DNA from: a virus
Virus record (IMG/VR): IMGVR_UViG_3300032235_000637
Coordinates: 1 to 64,000 of that record
Strand: one strand, 5' to 3'
Length of the DNA stretch: 64,000 nucleotides
The translations under genes were made by a program, and so were the position numbers. The notes beneath the pieces were generated by a model. The model saw only the letters and a program-made list of their open reading frames with translations. It did no database searches and was not told the origin of the DNA. Positions 1 to 7,489 of the stretch are shown here, piece by piece. Positions within the stretch are counted from its first letter, which is position 1. The number at the start of each line of letters is the position of its first letter.

Positions 1-398
1 CTTTGATAACAATCAGCGAATGATTCTCCACCATTAGGACGACGATAGAAATCAAACAGGTGTTCACGTTCTTCTCTGGTTTTATATGTTTCGTATTCTT
101 CTCTAAGGTTTCCCCATTCACGTTCGCGAATCAAGACATGCTCTTCTTTATAAAATGGAGTATAGAGAGGAAAGTGTGTATTGATAATTTTCATTGTCTC
201 TTTTGCTCGCACATAAGGACTATGAATCAATAAAAATTCATTCGATGAGAGAAGCTCTGCACGAATCTCTTCCCCAACTTTATTTGCTTGTTCTTTACCT
301 TTTTCTGTTAGAGGAACAGACCAATCAGGCATTTTGAAATACACTGACTTGTTGATATTACCCTCTGACTGACCATGACGAGTGATTAGTAATTTCAT
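1..398 (-). CDS. Histidine phosphatase (phosphoglycerate-mutase-like), 3' end outside window
   Basis: The reading frame starts at the ATG at 396-398 and runs off the left edge, so about 132 N-terminal residues are visible. It opens MKLLITRHGQSEGN, the RHG catalytic motif of the histidine phosphatase superfamily, and continues with LTEKGKEQA and an SPYVRAKET segment, both typical of the family. It probably hydrolyses a phosphate ester or anhydride in the cytoplasm; the substrate cannot be told. It follows the RNA ligase gene with a 3-nt gap. A weak promoter-like AAAACTAATAT lies just before the start codon. Confidence 0.85.
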   Translation of the reverse strand, partial: MKLLITRHGQSEGNINKSVYFKMPDWSVPLTEKGKEQANKVGEEIRAELLSSNEFLLIHSPYVRAKETMKIINTHFPLYTPFYKEEHVLIREREWGNLREEYETYKTREEREHLFDFYRRPNGGESFADCYQ

Positions 399-401
399 AT
401 A

Positions 402-1790
402 TTAGTTTTCTTCCTCCATGTTAGTCTCTCCCTTGTCTCTATCAGCAGATTCACCGATCAAGAATTTTGGTGATTTATATTTCAGTGCAGTCTTCTTAGG
501 ATCACTTTCGTTACGAAGAACGATACCCTCATTGACAACACCAGTGGTGCAGAACTCGCAAGTCTTATCAAGATACTTGTCTTTCAAATCTGTTAGGAAT
601 TTCTCTCTCCATATCGAAGGATCGAAATCGGAATTGTAAAAAATATTAAACATATCTTTTGCTTTACCTTTGTAATAGACTGGAACATGTTTCAGTCCTT
701 CTATCATACAGAATAATTCAATTTCATTCCAAGAGCATTCATGAATACCATCGGGAGTATTCTTCGTCATACGATAGACAAAGAACTCCACTTCACCTTG
801 TTTGACACCATAATCGTAATTCTTTTGAACCATCTTGCTAGAAGATGTATAACCGACAATCTCGCCATAGATCGTGAACCCTTTAGGAATCTTACCCTCC
901 AAACGAGATGCAATCACACCCCAAACATTGTCAGTATATTTACCATCTTTACGGTTTTGCAGGACGTTTCTCGAAGAATATACCAACCTGTGTTCCGTCT
1001 CTTCCACACCCAATCCAATTTTCTTACCAAGATATCGGAAGATGTTGAATGGTTTCTTACACAGAACGTTACCCCCCACGAATGAAGTGCCATGATATTT
1101 ACTTGTGCAAACAATATCATCATCAGGATTGACCTTGAATATATTCTTACCCAAATTTTCTGTACTGTAATGGAATGCCCAATGACCATCCACAATCAAG
1201 CTACCGATACCATGCTTGTTCTTATCATAGAAGTAATTGATACCAGTGTATAGACGCTTACGAATAGGTAGAGGAAAGACACGAATAGTGCTTTCCACCC
1301 ACTTAGGAATACGTTTCTTAGGCTCATTCTGATTACCAGTATTACGCTGCACGGCGATGTATTTCTTCACCAGAAGATCATCCTTGACAGTATCGAAAGA
1401 CTCTCCCAATTTAAACACAGACTCTTTGACACCGTAGTATTCGGCAAGCTTGGATACTTTGAAAAGGAATCCTTGACTCGCAACCTCCCGAAGTTTGATA
1501 GCACGAACCCTTCCATTGGAAGCGAAGTAAGATTTCGTCTTACCATCGGCATTCAATTCTGGTTTATCCAATAGGTTTCCCCATGCTAGAAATGGTTGAG
1601 AGATGCTTGCCTCAACAGGAAAATATACTAATTTTTCGCCTTTTTGATAACTATCTTTAGCCACCACCACATCACCACCGAAGACGGTTAGAAGTTCTAA
1701 TTTGTCGGCATTAGGATGAATTTTGGGTTCAGGGCATTCAATTACCGTAGCAAGGTAATTCGGGTCACAATTTTTTGAGATACTAATCAT
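402..1790 (-). CDS. RNA ligase, Rnl5/DRB0094-like
   Basis: 462 aa. It carries the covalent nucleotidyltransferase motifs: motif I K231-YHG, motif III around E310 (FTIYGEIVG), motif IV NEGIVLRN at about 420-427 and motif V ALKYKSPKF with K437/K439. The first 110 residues (IHPNADKLELL, VVVAKDSYQKGEKLVYF) look like the N-terminal OB-fold domain of the Deinococcus DRB0094 RNA ligase family. The expected reaction is ATP-dependent sealing of RNA nicks. A second ligase of another family lies at 21162-22280 and a PNK-like protein at 29511-30014, so an RNA-repair role is plausible. It is transcribed behind a 28-codon gene that carries the promoter. Confidence 0.88.
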   Translation of the reverse strand: MISISKNCDPNYLATVIECPEPKIHPNADKLELLTVFGGDVVVAKDSYQKGEKLVYFPVEASISQPFLAWGNLLDKPELNADGKTKSYFASNGRVRAIKLREVASQGFLFKVSKLAEYYGVKESVFKLGESFDTVKDDLLVKKYIAVQRNTGNQNEPKKRIPKWVESTIRVFPLPIRKRLYTGINYFYDKNKHGIGSLIVDGHWAFHYSTENLGKNIFKVNPDDDIVCTSKYHGTSFVGGNVLCKKPFNIFRYLGKKIGLGVEETEHRLVYSSRNVLQNRKDGKYTDNVWGVIASRLEGKIPKGFTIYGEIVGYTSSSKMVQKNYDYGVKQGEVEFFVYRMTKNTPDGIHECSWNEIELFCMIEGLKHVPVYYKGKAKDMFNIFYNSDFDPSIWREKFLTDLKDKYLDKTCEFCTTGVVNEGIVLRNESDPKKTALKYKSPKFLIGESADRDKGETNMEEEN

Positions 1791-1792
1791 AA

Positions 1793-1879
1793 TTATTTTC
1801 GTTTAATAGCTTTGTAGAGAAAGTAAATTCCCGTTGCATAGATTACCACAAGGGCAATGATTGTCAAGATTTTTTTCAC
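1793..1879 (-). CDS. Small membrane protein, 28 aa, GTG start
   Basis: A very short frame opens with GTG at 1877-1879 and ends 2 nt before the RNA ligase start. The product begins KKILTIIALVVIYATG and is one hydrophobic helix followed by a basic tail ending in AIKRK. The GTG sits exactly 6 nt downstream of the -10 box TACAAT of the promoter at 1888-1904, the same geometry seen at other promoters here; this is the main reason to accept it. Function unknown; it could also act as a translated leader for the ligase. Confidence 0.6.
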   Translation of the reverse strand: MKKILTIIALVVIYATGIYFLYKAIKRK

Positions 1880-1887
1880 AGGGACAT

Positions 1888-1904
1888 TGTATTCTAGTTT
1901 TTAA
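1888..1904 (-). promoter_or_regulatory. Accessory-type promoter for 1793-1879 and RNA ligase
   Basis: The reverse strand reads TTAAAAACTAGAATACA then AT: the conserved AAAAACTAGA block plus -10 TACAAT. The start codon follows the -10 box after 6 nt. Confidence 0.7.
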
Positions 1905-1913
1905 GAGGGAGGA

Positions 1914-2351
1914 TTATTTTTTTTTATATCTATCGATCAAAGCATTTACATATTCTCTAGCATCTTCTTCAGACGCAAAACCATCTTTAGAAATATTCGA
2001 AATATATCGTTCAAGTTCTTCAGTGTTGTTTATATCATATGAACTAATCACATCAGCAAGCCAGAATTTCCACCCATCTTTATAGCATTGTGCTACGATG
2101 TTTCTAGCAGCACTAGCCATAAATCCAGTGATACCACCCTGATCATCACATTCACAAATGATACCATGAGTCGTCGTCATATCAGGATGATACCCAATAT
2201 TGAATTCTCCTTCAAAGTTATCCAAGTGCAACATCACATTGATTGCGATATTTACACAAGCAGAACCGTATCCATCGTCATTGATTTCAATTTGTTTTAG
2301 TAATGCTTCTTTATTTACCAGTCCTTTAATATCTTCTATTTTCTGTTTCAT
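1914..2351 (-). CDS. Hypothetical protein, 145 aa
   Basis: Not recognised. It is acidic and soluble, with a central HPDMTTTHGIICECDD stretch and a charged C-terminus ending in YKKK. Its ATG overlaps the stop of the upstream gene by 4 nt (ATGA type), so it is translated with 2348-2572. Confidence 0.7.
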   Translation of the reverse strand: MKQKIEDIKGLVNKEALLKQIEINDDGYGSACVNIAINVMLHLDNFEGEFNIGYHPDMTTTHGIICECDDQGGITGFMASAARNIVAQCYKDGWKFWLADVISSYDINNTEELERYISNISKDGFASEEDAREYVNALIDRYKKK

Positions 2352-2572
2352 AATTTTTCTTCGATTTCTTTCACTGTAATTACATATTTTGGTTTGCCCC
2401 CGACATTGATTTCCAAGGACTTATTAACTCCAACATATTGAATCATTGTTTGTAAGAAGTCACTGGTCACGGTATGTTTACCTTGTTTCCAAGTTCTACC
2501 ATCTTTACAAAGATAACCAGCAAACACATCATCAGACAATGCTGCCATGCCTAATCTAATTTCGCTTTTCAT
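2348..2572 (-). CDS. Hypothetical protein, 74 aa
   Basis: Small soluble protein, not recognised. It contains YLCKDGRTWKQGKHTV and ends in EIEEKL. It lies in an operon-like series with 4-nt spacing or overlap to both neighbours, downstream of the RadA-like gene. Confidence 0.65.
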   Translation of the reverse strand: MKSEIRLGMAALSDDVFAGYLCKDGRTWKQGKHTVTSDFLQTMIQYVGVNKSLEINVGGKPKYVITVKEIEEKL

Positions 2573-2576
2573 ATTC

Positions 2577-2852
2577 TTAAAAATAAAATCTAGTGTAACT
2601 CAGGTTTTTATTACGACTATCAAACCACCAACCTTGATATTTGTAACCTTTTTCAATCATAGCTTGAACAAAATCCGAATACAAATTCGGATCACAATGA
2701 CGAATGTTTATTATTAATTCGCTTTCAATTTCAATAATAGTTTTTCCATTGAAAGCACCATTTTTTATTTCACCACAAGCAATTTCCACCAAACGCTCAA
2801 CACTCGGTCTTGCAATTGCTCTAGCTTCTTCCGCTGTTAAAATGTTACTCAT
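2577..2852 (-). CDS. Hypothetical protein, 91 aa
   Basis: Not recognised. The N-terminus (LTAEEARAIARPSVERL) is helical and the C-terminus is aromatic (YKYQGWWFDS). Its start follows the RadA-like gene stop by 5 nt, so it belongs to the same transcript from the promoter at 3826-3842. Confidence 0.65.
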   Translation of the reverse strand: MSNILTAEEARAIARPSVERLVEIACGEIKNGAFNGKTIIEIESELIINIRHCDPNLYSDFVQAMIEKGYKYQGWWFDSRNKNLSYTRFYF

Positions 2853-2857
2853 AATTA

Positions 2858-3814
2858 TTATTTCGTTAATTCTTTATGTAATTTCTGACACTCTTGAGCG
2901 ATTTTCCACACAGCATTGACACCACGACCGAACTTTTGGAGCTTGCCTTCTCCAACCATTTCACGTAGAATGTTACCAGCGGTTTGTCCTGAGACGTTCA
3001 GCTTATCACAGATACGATCCAATGTCAAGTGAGGAGGTTCATCCATTGCAAGAATTTCTTGTTTACGCTTGTCGTTAGCAGGTTCTTTATCTTTCTTCTC
3101 TTTGACTTCCTCAGTAGGAGCAGTGTAAAGACCTTTGAAATCAAAACCATTGGCATTCATAATAGCCATGTGAGTCTTAGTCTCACCGAAGCGATTCTTA
3201 TAAACGTTGAAAATACGCAGTGTATTGTCATCAGGATCGACAGTTATTTTTAGATTCACATCGACGGCATGGATAATATCAGTACCACCTTTTGGAAGTC
3301 CTTGAGTCGTAACATGGAGGACGAATACCAACACGCAACCAGTCTCTTTAGCAGTGGAAAGAAGTAAGTCTTGTGCATATTGATAGAACTCCCGCTTCTT
3401 CATGTTCTTGTTAGAACGAAGAGCTTGAAAGCTATCAACGACCATCATGTCATAGGAATACATAGCAGCAGCAATTTCTTCCACATCCTTGATGTGTGCT
3501 ACATCCACATCAGTAACACCTAAACGCTTACAAGCATATGCGATTTGAATGTGAGACTCTTCACCAGATGCTACTGCCACACGCTTACCTTGATTTGTAA
3601 GCAATTGGGCAATCTGTAAAAGTGCGGTAGATTTCCCCGTTCCCCCTGGAGCGCAAATGGTGATGGCACTACCTGCCATGAATCCTTTGAATTGTTCAGT
3701 GCCAAACATAGTGTCAATCTCATCGTTACCAGTTGACATGCGATTGTAGAACGCATCTGGAATTTCAATGGATGAGCATTTGGCGAATTTGGTTTCGAGA
3801 GTATTGAGTTGCAT
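2858..3814 (-). CDS. RadA/KaiC-like P-loop ATPase with C-terminal winged helix
   Basis: 318 aa. Walker A is CAPGGTGKST (K61), followed by VASGEES at about 81-87, a hallmark of RadA/KaiC-type ATPases, and Walker B MMVVDS ending near D127. The C-terminal 60 residues (LTLDRICDKLNVSGQTAGNI) read as a winged-helix DNA-binding module. The RadA zinc finger and Lon-like domain are absent. Likely role: DNA recombination, repair or helicase-like remodelling. It is the first gene of its transcript; its ATG lies 9 nt after the -10 box TACACT. The family assignment is firm, the exact role is inferred. Confidence 0.8.
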   Translation of the reverse strand: MQLNTLETKFAKCSSIEIPDAFYNRMSTGNDEIDTMFGTEQFKGFMAGSAITICAPGGTGKSTALLQIAQLLTNQGKRVAVASGEESHIQIAYACKRLGVTDVDVAHIKDVEEIAAAMYSYDMMVVDSFQALRSNKNMKKREFYQYAQDLLLSTAKETGCVLVFVLHVTTQGLPKGGTDIIHAVDVNLKITVDPDDNTLRIFNVYKNRFGETKTHMAIMNANGFDFKGLYTAPTEEVKEKKDKEPANDKRKQEILAMDEPPHLTLDRICDKLNVSGQTAGNILREMVGEGKLQKFGRGVNAVWKIAQECQKLHKELTK

Positions 3815-3825
3815 TGTGCTACGAG

Positions 3826-3842
3826 TGTATTCTAGTTTTTAA
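3826..3842 (-). promoter_or_regulatory. Accessory-type promoter for RadA-like gene
   Basis: The reverse strand reads TTAAAAACTAGAATACA followed by CT. The -10 box TACACT lies 9 nt before the ATG at 3814. Confidence 0.7.
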
Positions 3843-3866
3843 TAAGTTCAGGGTTTTCGTTAATTT

Positions 3867-4340
3867 TCATCCAATATTTTCGTTAATTTTGCTCCATGCT
3901 TGAGACGAAATCCAAATTTCATCACCTTTTAATGCGTCACAGACTGATATTAGCTCATTGCACAATTTTTCTGTGTCTTTCTTGTAGGAAATAGCGTCTT
4001 TATCTTCGTACCATAAATTGAGTAACCTACCAACTTCTTTATACGTGGATATACAACGAATATCATTTTTATATTGTGTTATCACATCTTTATCAGACAT
4101 TTGATTCACATCTTCAATTCTACCCCATTTCAATCTCAAACGATACCAAAAGGATTTTAGGTAATAATCTTTACGAAGAAGATCAGCATGAGATTTTTGA
4201 TTTTCTTTAGCTTCTTTAAGCTTTTTTTCTCTCACTTTTTTGAGAACAGCTTTTACTTTGAGACATTTCTTTTTGATAACTTGCTTATCAAACAAGGCAA
4301 TACCGTTAATCGACTGATTAATTTGATCTTTGTTGTTCAT
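3867..4340 (-). CDS. Hypothetical protein, 157 aa, lysine-rich
   Basis: Not recognised. Residues 20-60 are very basic with a coiled-coil look (KKVREKKLKEAKENQKSH); the rest is helical with several tryptophans. It overlaps the 3' end of the upstream short gene by 23 nt. Nucleic-acid binding is possible from composition only. Confidence 0.6.
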   Translation of the reverse strand: MNNKDQINQSINGIALFDKQVIKKKCLKVKAVLKKVREKKLKEAKENQKSHADLLRKDYYLKSFWYRLRLKWGRIEDVNQMSDKDVITQYKNDIRCISTYKEVGRLLNLWYEDKDAISYKKDTEKLCNELISVCDALKGDEIWISSQAWSKINENIG

Positions 4341-4479
4341 TTAATTGAATATTTTTTTGTTTATTATAAAAATCGACTAGACCACCACGCCATGATCCAT
4401 CGTTGGCAATCACTTCTCCCGACTCCATATTCCAATGATAACCATCAGGTAAGATAATATCGGGACCGTCAAGCCACAT
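4318..4479 (-). CDS. Hypothetical protein, 53 aa
   Basis: The open frame extends further upstream through a poly-lysine stretch, but the ATG at 4477-4479 (MWLDGPDIILPDGYHW) directly follows the stop of the upstream gene as TAAGATG, so this internal start is preferred. Contains GSWRGGLVDFY. Function unknown. Confidence 0.5.
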   Translation of the reverse strand: MWLDGPDIILPDGYHWNMESGEVIANDGSWRGGLVDFYNKQKNIQLNEQQRSN

Positions 4480-4480
4480 C

Positions 4481-4681
4481 TTAAACGTATTCTTTTTTTT
4501 CTTTTCCTTCTTCTCTGACTTCATTTTTTTGATATTTTTCAATTCCTATAATAACGTTCTGTGCCAAATTGGTAGCCAATTCTTTATTGCAGCACAATAC
4601 TTTGTGTGTCATTCTTGACTTGTCATTAAAAATAATAACAGGGTAGAATCCGTTTTTAATTTTTCGATAGCTTGCTTTCAT
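4481..4681 (-). CDS. Hypothetical protein, 66 aa
   Basis: The start at 4681 (MKASYRKIKNGFYPVI) was chosen because it follows the stop of the upstream gene after AATAATATT, a common A/T-rich start context here. Longer versions would overlap the neighbour. It ends in a charged EEGKEKKEYV tail. Not recognised. Confidence 0.55.
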   Translation of the reverse strand: MKASYRKIKNGFYPVIIFNDKSRMTHKVLCCNKELATNLAQNVIIGIEKYQKNEVREEGKEKKEYV

Positions 4682-4685
4682 AATA

Positions 4686-4898
4686 TTATTTTTTATCAGA
4701 GTGTTCTTCCATAGCATTGAAAAAATCTTCAGTTGCTTTTTTTAGACTTTCAGGAATCGGATGCAGTTCATTCCATTTACGGATATGTAATTCCAATAAA
4801 TAAGGGATTCCATTATTTCTAGCTGCCATGCGTTTGATGGTATGGTATGCTTGACCATAAATGAAGTCATCCCAAAATTTAACGATTTTGTTTTTCAT
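4686..4898 (-). CDS. Hypothetical protein, 70 aa
   Basis: Begins MKNKIVKFWDDFIYGQAYH; basic first half, acidic second half. The ATG lies 6 nt after the TATACT -10 box of the promoter at 4906-4923. First gene of a short operon with the three genes downstream. Not recognised. Confidence 0.65.
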   Translation of the reverse strand: MKNKIVKFWDDFIYGQAYHTIKRMAARNNGIPYLLELHIRKWNELHPIPESLKKATEDFFNAMEEHSDKK

Positions 4899-4905
4899 GA
4901 CATGA

Positions 4906-4923
4906 GTATACTCTAGTTTTTAA
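4906..4923 (-). promoter_or_regulatory. Accessory-type promoter for 4686-4898
   Basis: The reverse strand reads TTAAAAACTAGAGTATAC then T; -10 TATACT, start codon 6 nt downstream. The CTAG of the motif also supplies the TAG stop of the TerD-domain gene. Confidence 0.7.
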
Positions 4924-6703
4924 ACAGATTCAGAATCGTGTCTTTTTCCAGACTTGATGGGGTCAAATCCACATCACAATCCTCGGAATTATCAACAATG
5001 ACAGCACCACAGAATTCCAACAGATCATTCACATGAAAGCAATTCTTCCATCTCTGAACCAATGCTCTTCGCATGATATCATTCTTACCACCAGTAGTCG
5101 ATACTTGGTTAGCACCTGATGCGAAATTCAATACAATGGCAGCATTGTCTTTACCATGCTTGGTGATCAAACCAACAACAGTCTGTCTTTGGATCGTTTC
5201 GGTTTGAGTAGTGAACCAAACATCGTTTGGATTCATCATATATTTTCTATCAACGTGACCACCTTTACCAATAACGATATTGAAAATAGAACCTTTTTGT
5301 TCACCATAGTATACATTATTCAGAATCAGATAATCATCATCAGCATCATCAACTCTGATATATTCGGTTGCACCATTATCGGCATATGTCATATCACCAG
5401 AATACATCACATTACCCTCGCCCTGATTATAACGAGCGTTCCATCCCACTTTGTTAAGTGCCACAGCAGACAAATCCAAGTCTCTTGCTCCTCCCGAATT
5501 TTCCCAATAAACACCCATAGCAATAGGAGATTTGGTCAAGAACATACTACCCATTGGCACATTACCAACAAACATCTTTTCCGATGTTGGGAGAGCGTAA
5601 TATACACCATCAGGGATATATACTTTCTTACCTTTCAGATTTGCTCCGAATTTTTGAGAAATAATTCTCTGGAGAAATCCCATTCTACCCACATACGATT
5701 TGTTATTTGGTGTAACATTCTCTACCCATGATTTACCATTACGAATGTTATACACTTTCGCATCAGCATTAACCGATTGTTTCAAGAATTGAAGACATCT
5801 TGCTAATTGGAAGAAGTTGGCATTTTGCACCAGATTCTCTTCCTGTTTAGATAATTCGTGAACAGAACAAGTAGCAATGTTATTGAGAATGTTGGACTTC
5901 ATGGGAACATGAAGAGTCTTACTAAGACGAGAAATTTTATTAATGGTTCTCGAAGATTCGTTCGACAACACTTGTTTGAAAGTGAGAAAAATAGGCTTAA
6001 ATCGGTTGAACACCTCTGCCAAGGATTCCACACTACAATTTGAAAATGCTCGGTTCACATAATATTTCTGATCTTTGGAGATGCCACGAATTTTCAGATA
6101 AGTGTCCTTATTCTTGATAAGGAGAGTGTTGCCAGTCGCTAGATAGATCAAGTATCTAACAAATTCCGAAGGGTCAGTGGGAACGATACCTTTCTCTTTA
6201 CAGATATACATCAGAGCTTCTTTGTTCTTGATGTTTTCACTACCAGTAAATTCGTAACCCAAGCTATTCAACAATTCAAGAACATCGATGATAGTATCTT
6301 GTTTAAGAGCAACACCAGACTTGAATAGATCGAGAGCTTTTTCAATAATTTCGTCTTTAGTCAGACCCCGAATCACCAAGAATTTGGTTTCCACTTGAGG
6401 AACATCCAATTCTTCATTGGGAAGATATACGAAAGACGATTGAAATCCCGTACCATAGGTAGTGAGATAATGAAGAATTTGATGTAGATACAATTCTTCT
6501 CTACTGGACTCCTGAATCACTTTCCAAGATTTATGGAAAGTAGCATTTAATTGTTTGCCTGTCAGTTTCTTATATAGAAATTGTTTGATTTCAGTGATGG
6601 CATGGGACGCAGATGGCTCCACGATGACACCATATTCAGGAAGAATTTTATATTCTCCCCCTTTTTTAGCTTGTACGCAATTGAATAATTCAAGTGATTT
6701 CAT
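4913..6703 (-). CDS. Large protein with C-terminal TerD-like domain
   Basis: 596 aa. Residues about 395-480 carry the signature of the TerD (tellurium/stress resistance) fold: D408-L-D410-L-S, then MYSGD (435-437), GATE (444-447) and a hydrophobic strand ending in YYG. Those acidic residues form the calcium site in known TerD proteins. The first 330 residues are mostly helical, with no domain I can name. TerD proteins are tied to membrane-associated stress and phage responses in bacteria; a virus-borne copy fused to a large helical region could counter or mimic such a system. Its promoter places the ATG 6 nt after TATACT. The upstream 350 nt hold the four-hairpin RNA. Confidence 0.65.
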   Translation of the reverse strand: MKSLELFNCVQAKKGGEYKILPEYGVIVEPSASHAITEIKQFLYKKLTGKQLNATFHKSWKVIQESSREELYLHQILHYLTTYGTGFQSSFVYLPNEELDVPQVETKFLVIRGLTKDEIIEKALDLFKSGVALKQDTIIDVLELLNSLGYEFTGSENIKNKEALMYICKEKGIVPTDPSEFVRYLIYLATGNTLLIKNKDTYLKIRGISKDQKYYVNRAFSNCSVESLAEVFNRFKPIFLTFKQVLSNESSRTINKISRLSKTLHVPMKSNILNNIATCSVHELSKQEENLVQNANFFQLARCLQFLKQSVNADAKVYNIRNGKSWVENVTPNNKSYVGRMGFLQRIISQKFGANLKGKKVYIPDGVYYALPTSEKMFVGNVPMGSMFLTKSPIAMGVYWENSGGARDLDLSAVALNKVGWNARYNQGEGNVMYSGDMTYADNGATEYIRVDDADDDYLILNNVYYGEQKGSIFNIVIGKGGHVDRKYMMNPNDVWFTTQTETIQRQTVVGLITKHGKDNAAIVLNFASGANQVSTTGGKNDIMRRALVQRWKNCFHVNDLLEFCGAVIVDNSEDCDVDLTPSSLEKDTILNLFKN

Positions 6704-6710
6704 AAGTTCA

Positions 6711-6728
6711 GTATATTTTAGTTTTTAA
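6711..6728 (-). promoter_or_regulatory. Accessory-type promoter for TerD-domain gene
   Basis: The reverse strand reads TTAAAAACTAAAATATAC then T; -10 TATACT lies 6 nt before the ATG at 6703. It sits directly after the last hairpin of the ncRNA unit. Confidence 0.68.
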
Positions 6729-6735
6729 AGTTAGA

Positions 6736-6780
6736 GAGCGAGAAGTAAAATTTTTGCGTAATTAGGAACTTCTGATGCTC
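6736..6780 (-). repeat. Hairpin unit 1 of tandem RNA array
   Basis: Outer stem GAGC/GCTC, 3-nt bulge ATC opposite C, inner stem AGAAGT/ACTTCT, then TCCTAA and an apical stem AAAA/TTTT. Confidence 0.7.
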
Positions 6781-6789
6781 AAAGTTAGA

Positions 6790-6838
6790 GAGCGGGAGGT
6801 AGAATTTCCATAAATTTATTTAGGAACCCCCTTTGCTC
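6790..6838 (-). repeat. Hairpin unit 2 of tandem RNA array
   Basis: Outer stem GAGC/GCTC, bulge AAA opposite C, inner stem GGGGGT/ACCTCC with one G-U pair in minus-strand RNA (an A-C mismatch if plus strand), apical AATTT/AAATT. Confidence 0.7.
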
Positions 6839-6853
6839 AAAGTTTGGAAAGTG

Positions 6854-6912
6854 TTTCAAACGGAAAGTAATAATTTAACAGATTATTTTTTAGGAACTTT
6901 CTTTGTTTGAAA
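6854..6912 (-). repeat. Hairpin unit 3 of tandem RNA array
   Basis: Longest outer stem, TTTCAAAC/GTTTGAAA, bulge AAA opposite C, inner stem GAAAGT/ACTTTC, apical AATAAT/ATTATT with loop CTGTTAA. Confidence 0.72.
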
Positions 6913-6919
6913 TTTTTTT

Positions 6920-6970
6920 AAGCGGAGAGTAATAATTTAACAGATTATTTTTTAGGAACTCTCGTTGCTT
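6920..6970 (-). repeat. Hairpin unit 4 of tandem RNA array
   Basis: Outer stem AAGC/GCTT, bulge AAC opposite C, inner stem GAGAGT/ACTCTC. The apical part is identical to unit 3. Confidence 0.72.
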
Positions 6971-7039
6971 GAAATTAATTTAACAGGTTTTTCGTGTTTG
7001 TCAAGAAAATATTTTAGATCATTTTAAATCATGTCGATA

Positions 7040-7058
7040 GTATACTCTAGTTTTTTAA
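7040..7058 (-). promoter_or_regulatory. Accessory-type promoter driving the ncRNA
   Basis: The reverse strand reads TTAAAAAACTAGAGTATAC then T. -10 TATACT is followed after 6 nt by ATG ATT TAA, so the usual start-codon position is filled by a two-codon frame. The motif overlaps the stop of 7055-7489. Confidence 0.68.
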
Positions 7059-7489
7059 ACGTAGTCTTCCTTATTACCGTAAGATGTGAATGATGGCTCA
7101 TTGAAGTCGATCCGACCATCATCATAGCCTTTATCGTAACCAGAATTAAAGGATTCGTGTCCAATGGTTTCCAGCAAATCATTGATGTCTTCTTGGTCTT
7201 CTTGGTCGATTTGATATTTACCAAGAATATTTTCAATTTGTTTATGGATGTTCATAGGTTCTTGTTTTTCTGTTATGTCGATTTCAATTTTATCATCATG
7301 AAATTTGATGATACCGTCTTGCACTAATTTATCAGTGATTTCACCGCACTTCGGATTACCACCCCATTGTTCTCTAGTTTTTAAAGAGAGATTTGGAGAG
7401 GCAAAGATCATACTTATTGTGGCGATTTCTTCGAGAGAGAATCTACCATCAAAAAGTTCCAGAGGTATTGTAATTTCATTTGTTTGCAT
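7055..7489 (-). CDS. Hypothetical protein, 144 aa
   Basis: Not recognised. The first 70 residues (IPLELFDGRFSLEEIATISM, then KCGEITDKLVQDGII) look like a helical DNA-binding-type module; the C-terminal half is acidic (GYDKGYDDGRIDF). It overlaps the upstream gene by 14 nt. Confidence 0.6.
   Translation of the reverse strand: MQTNEITIPLELFDGRFSLEEIATISMIFASPNLSLKTREQWGGNPKCGEITDKLVQDGIIKFHDDKIEIDITEKQEPMNIHKQIENILGKYQIDQEDQEDINDLLETIGHESFNSGYDKGYDDGRIDFNEPSFTSYGNKEDYV

Larger units (their letters stand above)
6736..7032 (-). ncRNA. Candidate structured RNA: four tandem covarying hairpins
   Basis: No protein frame occupies this 350-nt gap. A promoter of the local type ends at 7040 and points into it. 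Four hairpins follow, in minus-strand order at 6920-6970, 6854-6912, 6790-6838 and 6736-6780. Each has an outer stem, a 3-nt bulge (AAC, AAA, AAA, AUC) opposite a single C, an inner 6-bp stem, a conserved UCCUAA on the 5' side of the internal loop, and an A/U-rich apical hairpin. Stem sequences differ but stay paired: outer AAGC/GCTT, TTTCAAAC/GTTTGAAA, GAGC/GCTC, GAGC/GCTC; inner GAGAGT/ACTCTC, GAAAGT/ACTTTC, GGGGGT/ACCTCC (one G-U only if the minus strand is the RNA), AGAAGT/ACTTCT. The only start codon in the leader is followed at once by a stop (ATG ATT TAA). No family recognised; 3' end unknown. Confidence 0.7.

Noticed and set aside
5156-5731. 191-codon plus-strand frame opposite the TerD-domain gene
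   Set aside because: No promoter or start context; composition is that of an antisense shadow.
6736-6970. Tandem repeats read as a CRISPR array
   Set aside because: Units are 45-59 nt, differ in sequence, are separated by 7-15 nt and have no constant-length spacers or cas genes nearby. Covarying hairpins explain them better.
7368-7385. Extra promoter copy inside 7055-7489
   Set aside because: CTAGTTTTTAAA matches the block, but the box reads GAACAA rather than TAYAMT, and the ATG after it opens a three-codon out-of-frame ORF. It encodes ordinary residues (SLKTREQW). Probably chance.
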